From an uncultured Oscillospiraceae bacterium (GTDB lineage Bacteria; Bacillota; Clostridia; Oscillospirales; Oscillospiraceae): a stretch of DNA of 64,000 bases. The notes below the pieces were generated by a model. That model ran no database searches, had not been told where the DNA came from, and saw nothing but the letters and a program-made list of their open reading frames with translations. The position numbers were made by a program, and so were the translations under genes. Shown here in pieces: positions 59,262 to 64,000 of this stretch (its first letter is position 1; every line of letters begins with the position of its first letter). The stretch covers positions 1-64,000 of the forward strand of contig CANRBG010000006.1 of the NCBI GenBank assembly GCA_947628805.1, read 5' to 3'.

Positions 59262-61223
59262 CTATGCTCCCAGGGCGATCTTCGTCACCGCCGGGTCCTG
59301 GGCGAAATAGCCGCCCTCCCGCTCATGGCAGGTAAAAAGCAGTACCTGCCGCTTTTCCGCCACGCTCTTCAAAAGGTCCAGGGCCCGCTCCATCCGCTGC
59401 CGGTCAAAGGCGGCCAGGGCGTCGTCCAGGATGATGGGGCAGGCCTGTTCTTCTGGCAGCACCAGAGAGCACACCGCCAGCCGCAAAGCCAGATACAGCT
59501 GGTCCTTGGCCCCCTGGGACAGGTAGTCGGTCTCCCAGCCCACCGCGTCGCCGGTCAGCCTGGCCTTGGCGGACAGGTCCCGGGCCAGGGTGATCTCGTC
59601 GTAACGGCCGTCAGTCAGCGCCCCGAAGAGGCTGGCGGCTTTCTCAGCCAGCACGGGGGAGAATTTCTCCCGCAGGGCCAGATCGGCCTGCTCCATGGTC
59701 TGGGCGGCCAGCTCCAGGGCCTGGGCCTGGGCCGTCAACTCCGCCCGCCGCTCCGCGCCGGACTCCAGCGCCGAGCGCAGCTCCATGGGGTCCCCCAGCG
59801 CCCGGACCCGGCCCTCCGCCACGGCCCGCTGTTCCCGGAGCCGGTCGATCCGCTCCTGGCCCTCGGCCACAGCCCGGGAGGCCCGGGCCGCCTCGTTGTC
59901 GCCGTTTACAAAGTCCAGGCCGTTCAACACCGGCTCTTCCGCCGCCTGCTGGGCCTGACGGGCCCGCTCCAGCTCCGCTTCCGCGCTGTCCAGCGCCGCC
60001 GCCACCTGCCGGGCATGGTCGCATTGCTGCTGATAGGCGCTCAGCGACGCGTCGATGTCCTCAGCCTCCGACGCGCCGTACCGGTCCAGGATCTCCATCC
60101 GCTGGTCCAGCAGCGCGTCCCGCTTGTCGTCTATATCCCGGCTCCACAGATACAGCGCGACGGCCCCCACGAAAAAGGCCAGCGCGCCCACCACCAGCGG
60201 CAGCGCGGCCGCCCCGGAAAAGGGCGCGGCCAGCAGCAGGACCAGTCCGATCCCCGCCGGGACGAACATGGGCCACCGGGGCGGCAGCTTGTCCGCCTGC
60301 CGGGTCAGCGACTGGACCTGGTCCAGGTCCGCCGACGCCATTTTTGTGGCCCGGTCCGGGCCCATGACCCCAAAGGGCGTGGCCTGCAGGGCCTCCATGG
60401 TCCGGTCCTTCTCCTGCTCCGCCTGGCGCAAGGCGTCGGCCTTGGCCTCCGTCTCCCGCTTGGCGGCCTGATAGTCCGCCAAAGCCTTCTTCCGGGCGGC
60501 CGCCCGGGCCTGCTCCATCCGCTTGACCAGCTCCGCCTGCCGGACCTGGGCGGCGTCCAGCTCCGCCTCCACGTCCGCCACGTTTCGGCCGGCCGCCTCG
60601 ATGCTCTCCAGCTCGCCCCGGAGCCGGGCAAGCTCCCTGTCCAGCTCCGGCACGGCCCCTTTCCGGCCGGTCCGCCGCCGCTGCCAGGCACGCAGCAGCG
60701 TGTCCGTCTCCGAGTAGGACTGTTCCTCGTCCCCCGCCGACACGATGGCCGCGAAGCGCTTTTCCAGCTCCGGGTCCGAGGTGATGCTCAAAGCGGACTG
60801 GTGGATGAAGGCGCTGCGCTCGAATACCTCCCGGGGCGCGCCGGTCAGAACCCGGCCAACTGTCTCCGCCGTCAGGTCCGCCACGGGGGTATCCGTGCCA
60901 GTGACGGTGGCGGAGAAAGCCTGCATGGGCTGGCCGGCCCGCTCCGTCCACCGGCGCAGCGTCACCGGACCGTCCGCCGTCTCGATATCCATGCTGCCGG
61001 ACATAGGCGCGCCGCTCCAGGGGCGGTATTTCACCTTGTCCGGCTGCTGGCCCTGCTTCACCCGCTGGGCGGTATCCACCCCGTAGAGCATGTCTCGCAA
61101 AAAGGCGCACCAGGTGGATTTGCCGCTCTCGTTGGGGGCGTACAGGATATTCAACCCCTGACCCAGCTCCAGGCTCTTCCCGTCCAGGGTCCCGAACCAG
61201 GCCGTCATTTTCTTTATCTGCAT
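59262..61223 (-). CDS. SbcC/YhaN-like AAA ATPase
   Basis: LNILYAPNESGKSTWCAFLRDMLYG...; coiled coil; YLSQGAKDQLYLALRLAVC...CPIILDDALAAFD. Confidence 0.88.
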   Translation of the reverse strand: MQIKKMTAWFGTLDGKSLELGQGLNILYAPNESGKSTWCAFLRDMLYGVDTAQRVKQGQQPDKVKYRPWSGAPMSGSMDIETADGPVTLRRWTERAGQPMQAFSATVTGTDTPVADLTAETVGRVLTGAPREVFERSAFIHQSALSITSDPELEKRFAAIVSAGDEEQSYSETDTLLRAWQRRRTGRKGAVPELDRELARLRGELESIEAAGRNVADVEAELDAAQVRQAELVKRMEQARAAARKKALADYQAAKRETEAKADALRQAEQEKDRTMEALQATPFGVMGPDRATKMASADLDQVQSLTRQADKLPPRWPMFVPAGIGLVLLLAAPFSGAAALPLVVGALAFFVGAVALYLWSRDIDDKRDALLDQRMEILDRYGASEAEDIDASLSAYQQQCDHARQVAAALDSAEAELERARQAQQAAEEPVLNGLDFVNGDNEAARASRAVAEGQERIDRLREQRAVAEGRVRALGDPMELRSALESGAERRAELTAQAQALELAAQTMEQADLALREKFSPVLAEKAASLFGALTDGRYDEITLARDLSAKARLTGDAVGWETDYLSQGAKDQLYLALRLAVCSLVLPEEQACPIILDDALAAFDRQRMERALDLLKSVAEKRQVLLFTCHEREGGYFAQDPAVTKIALGA

Positions 61224-61240
61224 ACGTTCTCCTTTGCGTC

Positions 61241-62344
61241 TTACGCCAGGGGAGGTTCCTCTCCGTTCTCAAGAGCTTGTAAGCCGTAGCGGGCCGCCAG
61301 CTCGATAGCGTCCCGGTCTTCGTCCGTCTCCGCCGCCTGGTACCGCTCCCAGAGCCTGGCCAAAAACAGCCCCCGCAGGCTCAGGGTCTCCCGGCCGGCC
61401 CACACGTCCCGGCCCAGCTTCGTCCCGTCCCGGAGCTCCAGGGCGAAAAACCGCCCTTCCAGGGCGCTTTGCAGCTTGGGCAGGTCCGGGGCCAGGTCCG
61501 GCGTGCCGGTCAGCGTGATCCGGTACACGTCCCGGGCCGGGTCCCTGCCCAGGGCCTCCAGCACCGCCCCGGCCTGATCGGTCCTGCCGGTCAGGTCAAC
61601 GGAGAGCGTCTCGTACCGGCGGCCCTCCAGGGGCATGAATTTGGCCCGGCAGGCCCGGCGGCCCGCCTCCACCAGCAGCATGCCTTTCTCGCCGGTCTCG
61701 TCAAAGCCCCGGCCCTCCGGGCAGCCCGGCCAGGCGTAAAAGGTGTTCCCAGCCCGGCGCAGGCCGCTGCAGGCGTGGTTGTGGCCCAGGGCCACATAGT
61801 CCATACCGCTGCGGGCCAGATCCGCCTCCGATATGGGCCCGTAGGGGGACGAGGGATCGCCCACCTCCCCGTGCAGGACCATGATATCGATAGTATCTCC
61901 CTCTTTTTCCGCGGAAAACCCTGTCAGAGGTCCGTCCCGGTGTTTTCCGGTGAAAGCCGCGCCCCAGACCCGGGCGCGCAGCGCAGGCAGCTCCACGCAG
62001 ACGGGGGCGCTGTCCTTAAATATATGTACGTTCTCCCCCATATCCAGCCGGGCCCAGGGGGAACGGGGGCCGTACCAGTCGTGGTTGCCAGGGGCGATGA
62101 ACACCGGCACGCCCATGCTGGGCAGGACCTGTTCCAGAAGCCGGGCGGTCTCCGGATAGGGGCTGTCCGAGTCCAGCAGGTCCCCCGCCAGCAGCACCAT
62201 ATCCGCCTGGGTGTCCCGTGCGGCGGCGGCGATGCGCTCCAGCATCCCCCGCTGCTCCCCCCGGCGCATGGCGGCCCGTTCCCGGCCAAGGGCCTGGAAC
62301 GGCGAGTCCAGATGCAGGTCCGCCGCATGCAGAATCCGTATCAT
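61241..62344 (-). CDS. Metallophosphoesterase (SbcD/YhaO-like)
   Basis: MIRILHAADLHLDSPFQALGRERAAMRR...LLAGDLLDSDSPYPET...APGNHDWYGP. Confidence 0.92.
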   Translation of the reverse strand: MIRILHAADLHLDSPFQALGRERAAMRRGEQRGMLERIAAAARDTQADMVLLAGDLLDSDSPYPETARLLEQVLPSMGVPVFIAPGNHDWYGPRSPWARLDMGENVHIFKDSAPVCVELPALRARVWGAAFTGKHRDGPLTGFSAEKEGDTIDIMVLHGEVGDPSSPYGPISEADLARSGMDYVALGHNHACSGLRRAGNTFYAWPGCPEGRGFDETGEKGMLLVEAGRRACRAKFMPLEGRRYETLSVDLTGRTDQAGAVLEALGRDPARDVYRITLTGTPDLAPDLPKLQSALEGRFFALELRDGTKLGRDVWAGRETLSLRGLFLARLWERYQAAETDEDRDAIELAARYGLQALENGEEPPLA

Positions 62345-63120
62345 AGTATCCTCAACGCCTCCGCGTTCACGCACCGGCCCGTGTCCGTGTCGATATCGAA
62401 CACGCAGCACTCGATCTTTCCGTCCCCGTCCCCGGACTTATAGCGCATGGGCGGGTCCCCCAAAAACTTGTTGATGGACTGGTCCACGTCAATGCCCAGC
62501 ACGCTGTGGCTGGCGCCGGTCATGCCCAGGTCGCTGATGTACCCGGTGCCCCCGGGCAGCACGCAGGCGTCCGAGGTCTGCACATGGGTGTGGGTGCCCC
62601 ACACCGCGCTGACCCGGCCGTCCAGAAACCAGCCCATGGCCAGCCGCTCGCTGGTGGCCTCGGCGTGCATGTCCACCAGAATGATCTTCGGCAGCGGGTC
62701 CAGTTCCTTCAGGAGCATGTCCACCTCTACGAAGGGGTTGTCGGTGTTGGTGTCCAGGGTGAACCGGCCCAGGGCGTTGATGACGCAGATCTCCCCAAAG
62801 GGGGTCCGGTACACCCCGAAGCCCCGGCCCGGGCACTGGGGGGCGTAGTTGATGGGTCGGATCATACGCATATTGTCGGCCAGGTACGGCTTCAGCTCCC
62901 AGCGGACCCAGGTATGGTTTCCCAGGGTGATCACGTCCGCGCCGGCGTTGAACATCCGGTCGCACTGGTCCGGGGTCACGCCTACCACGTTGGCATTCTC
63001 CCCGTTGACCACCACAAAACTGATCCCCCGCTCCCGGCGGAGGGTCTTCAGACGCTTTTCCAAAATGGCAAGGCCCGGCGCGCCGCACACGTCGCCCACG
63101 GCCAGTATGCTGATGATCAT
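62341..63120 (-). CDS. ymdB: YmdB-family metallophosphoesterase (TIGR00282-type)
   Basis: ILAVGDVCGAPGLAILEKRLKTLRRERGISFVVVNGENANVVGVTPDQCDRMFNAGADVITLGNHTW. Confidence 0.92.
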   Translation of the reverse strand: MIISILAVGDVCGAPGLAILEKRLKTLRRERGISFVVVNGENANVVGVTPDQCDRMFNAGADVITLGNHTWVRWELKPYLADNMRMIRPINYAPQCPGRGFGVYRTPFGEICVINALGRFTLDTNTDNPFVEVDMLLKELDPLPKIILVDMHAEATSERLAMGWFLDGRVSAVWGTHTHVQTSDACVLPGGTGYISDLGMTGASHSVLGIDVDQSINKFLGDPPMRYKSGDGDGKIECCVFDIDTDTGRCVNAEALRIL

Positions 63121-63210
63121 GGCGATCTCCTTAAAATTTACTGTTCATTAAATATATCACAAACGAACTGGAAATACTAGCCGTGAACCGACAAGAAAGA
63201 GGGGTAAAGC

Positions 63211-63372
63211 ATGAATAATATGTCGTTTATCAAAGGTATGGGCGTGGGCCTGATGGTGGGGTCCATGGTGGGCATGATGGCTATGCCGCGCAAGAAGAAG
63301 TTCAATATCGGCAAGGCTCTCAAGTCCATGGGCGACGTAGTGGACAACGTGGCGGATACCATCGGCCTGTAA
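63211..63372 (+). CDS. Small 53-aa glycine-rich membrane protein (YtxH-like)
   Basis: MNNMSFIKGMGVGLMVGSMVGMMAMPRKKKFNIGKALKSMGDVVDNVADTIGL; below the ORF-track cutoff. Confidence 0.7.
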   Translation: MNNMSFIKGMGVGLMVGSMVGMMAMPRKKKFNIGKALKSMGDVVDNVADTIGL

Positions 63373-63459
63373 GGGGATTTTTTTGGAAAACCCCTTGCAA
63401 TCTGTCCGGGCTTATGCTATCATACTTTGGCGCGGGCGCGAGCGGCGCGAACAGTATAG

Positions 63460-63536
63460 GCGGCATTAGCTCAGCTGGATAGAGCGTCTGGCTACGGACC
63501 AGAAGGCCGGGGGTTCGAATCCCTCATGCCGTACCA
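63460..63536 (+). tRNA. tRNA-Arg(ACG)
   Basis: GCGGCAT TAGCTCAGCTGGATAGAGC TCTGG-CTACGGA-CCAGA GGTTCGAATCC ATGCCGT A CCA. Confidence 0.95.
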
Positions 63537-63542
63537 GCAGTG

Positions 63543-63576
63543 AAACCCTAGAGTCACAACGGCTCTAGGGTTTTTC
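63543..63576 (+). terminator. tRNA-Arg terminator
   Basis: AAACCCTAGAG-tcacaacgg-CTCTAGGGTTTTT. Confidence 0.85.
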
Positions 63577-63697
63577 TTATGCCTTTCACAGGCTGAAGAA
63601 ACAAGGGCCAAAAGGCTGTTTTTTGGTGAATCGCTTCAAAAACGGCCTCTTTGGGGCAAAAATGAGCGATACAGACGGGATGCCTGTATCGCTTTTC

Positions 63698-64000
63698 TTA
63701 TGCCCGTTTGCGTCGGGTGAACACGTCGAACCGGGCCTCCTCCGCCCTAGCCTTCGCCTCCGCGATCTGGTGGGCGTATATGGCCGCTGTGATCGTGGCA
63801 TTGGAGTGGCCAAGCTCATTGGCAGCGGTGACCAGGTCCACGCCGTTGGCGATCATGGTGGAGGCGGCGGTATGCCGGAAGGCGTGGGGGTGGATATGCG
63901 GCAGCCCATTGGCGGCGCTGAATTTGTTGAGCCAGTCCGTCACACTGTCCGGGCTGATCCGGTCCCCGTTGTCTTGGGTAAACACATAGCCGGTATTTAT
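63698..64000 (-). CDS. Tyrosine recombinase/phage integrase, C-terminal part (continues past the right edge)
   Basis: NTGYVFTQDNGDRISPDSVTDWLNKFSAANGLPHIHPHAFRHTAASTMIANGVDLVTAANELGHSNATITAAIYAH; HxxR...GHS motifs. Confidence 0.93.
   Translation of the reverse strand: MNTGYVFTQDNGDRISPDSVTDWLNKFSAANGLPHIHPHAFRHTAASTMIANGVDLVTAANELGHSNATITAAIYAHQIAEAKARAEEARFDVFTRRKRA

Noticed and set aside
59247-61289. 680-aa + strand ORF opposite the YhaN-like gene
   Set aside because: Shadow ORF with low-complexity composition.
59262-62344. YhaN/YhaO-like pair as a novel defence nuclease
   Set aside because: Matches the widespread SbcCD/YhaNO-like housekeeping pair next to ymdB; no unusual domains or mobile context.

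Overview
High-GC Firmicutes-type chromosomal window. The assignment rests on a CIRCE-controlled groES-groEL, an LPXTG-type surface protein and Gram-positive-style operons. Landmarks in order: (1) 5' end of a pilin-like gene and an 1818-aa LPDTG-anchored repeat adhesin; (2) a decayed mobile-element patch with an AP2-domain protein, a serine recombinase, an XRE regulator and a frameshifted pseudogene; (3) housekeeping genes (Gld-type ABC system, trmB, acyltransferase, YhgE/MMPL pair, nth, rarA, radical SAM, greA, folC-cyclodeaminase-folD); (4) tRNA-Ser(GGA), followed by an AT-rich ~1.5-kb island bracketed by 40-bp imperfect direct repeats and carrying an AbiTii-like gene overlapping a gene for a C-terminally membrane-anchored partner. 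Both products carry the same 'DNSIxIGDxNxIxGxSI' motif, making this the best candidate for an undescribed defence-type system; (5) a ~21-kb carbohydrate locus (fucI, fucU, lplA, LacI regulator, ribose-type ABC transporter, two FGGY kinases, SDR, PHP protein, sorbose-1-P-reductase-like ADH, DeoR regulator, E2-E3-fused E1 2-oxoacid dehydrogenase) with no recognisable aldolase; (6) a two-component system whose kinase has lost the HATPase N-box; (7) groESL, SbcCD/YhaNO-like genes, ymdB; (8) tRNA-Arg(ACG) with a tyrosine integrase running off the right edge. All calls come from reading the sequence and ORF track; no database search was run.
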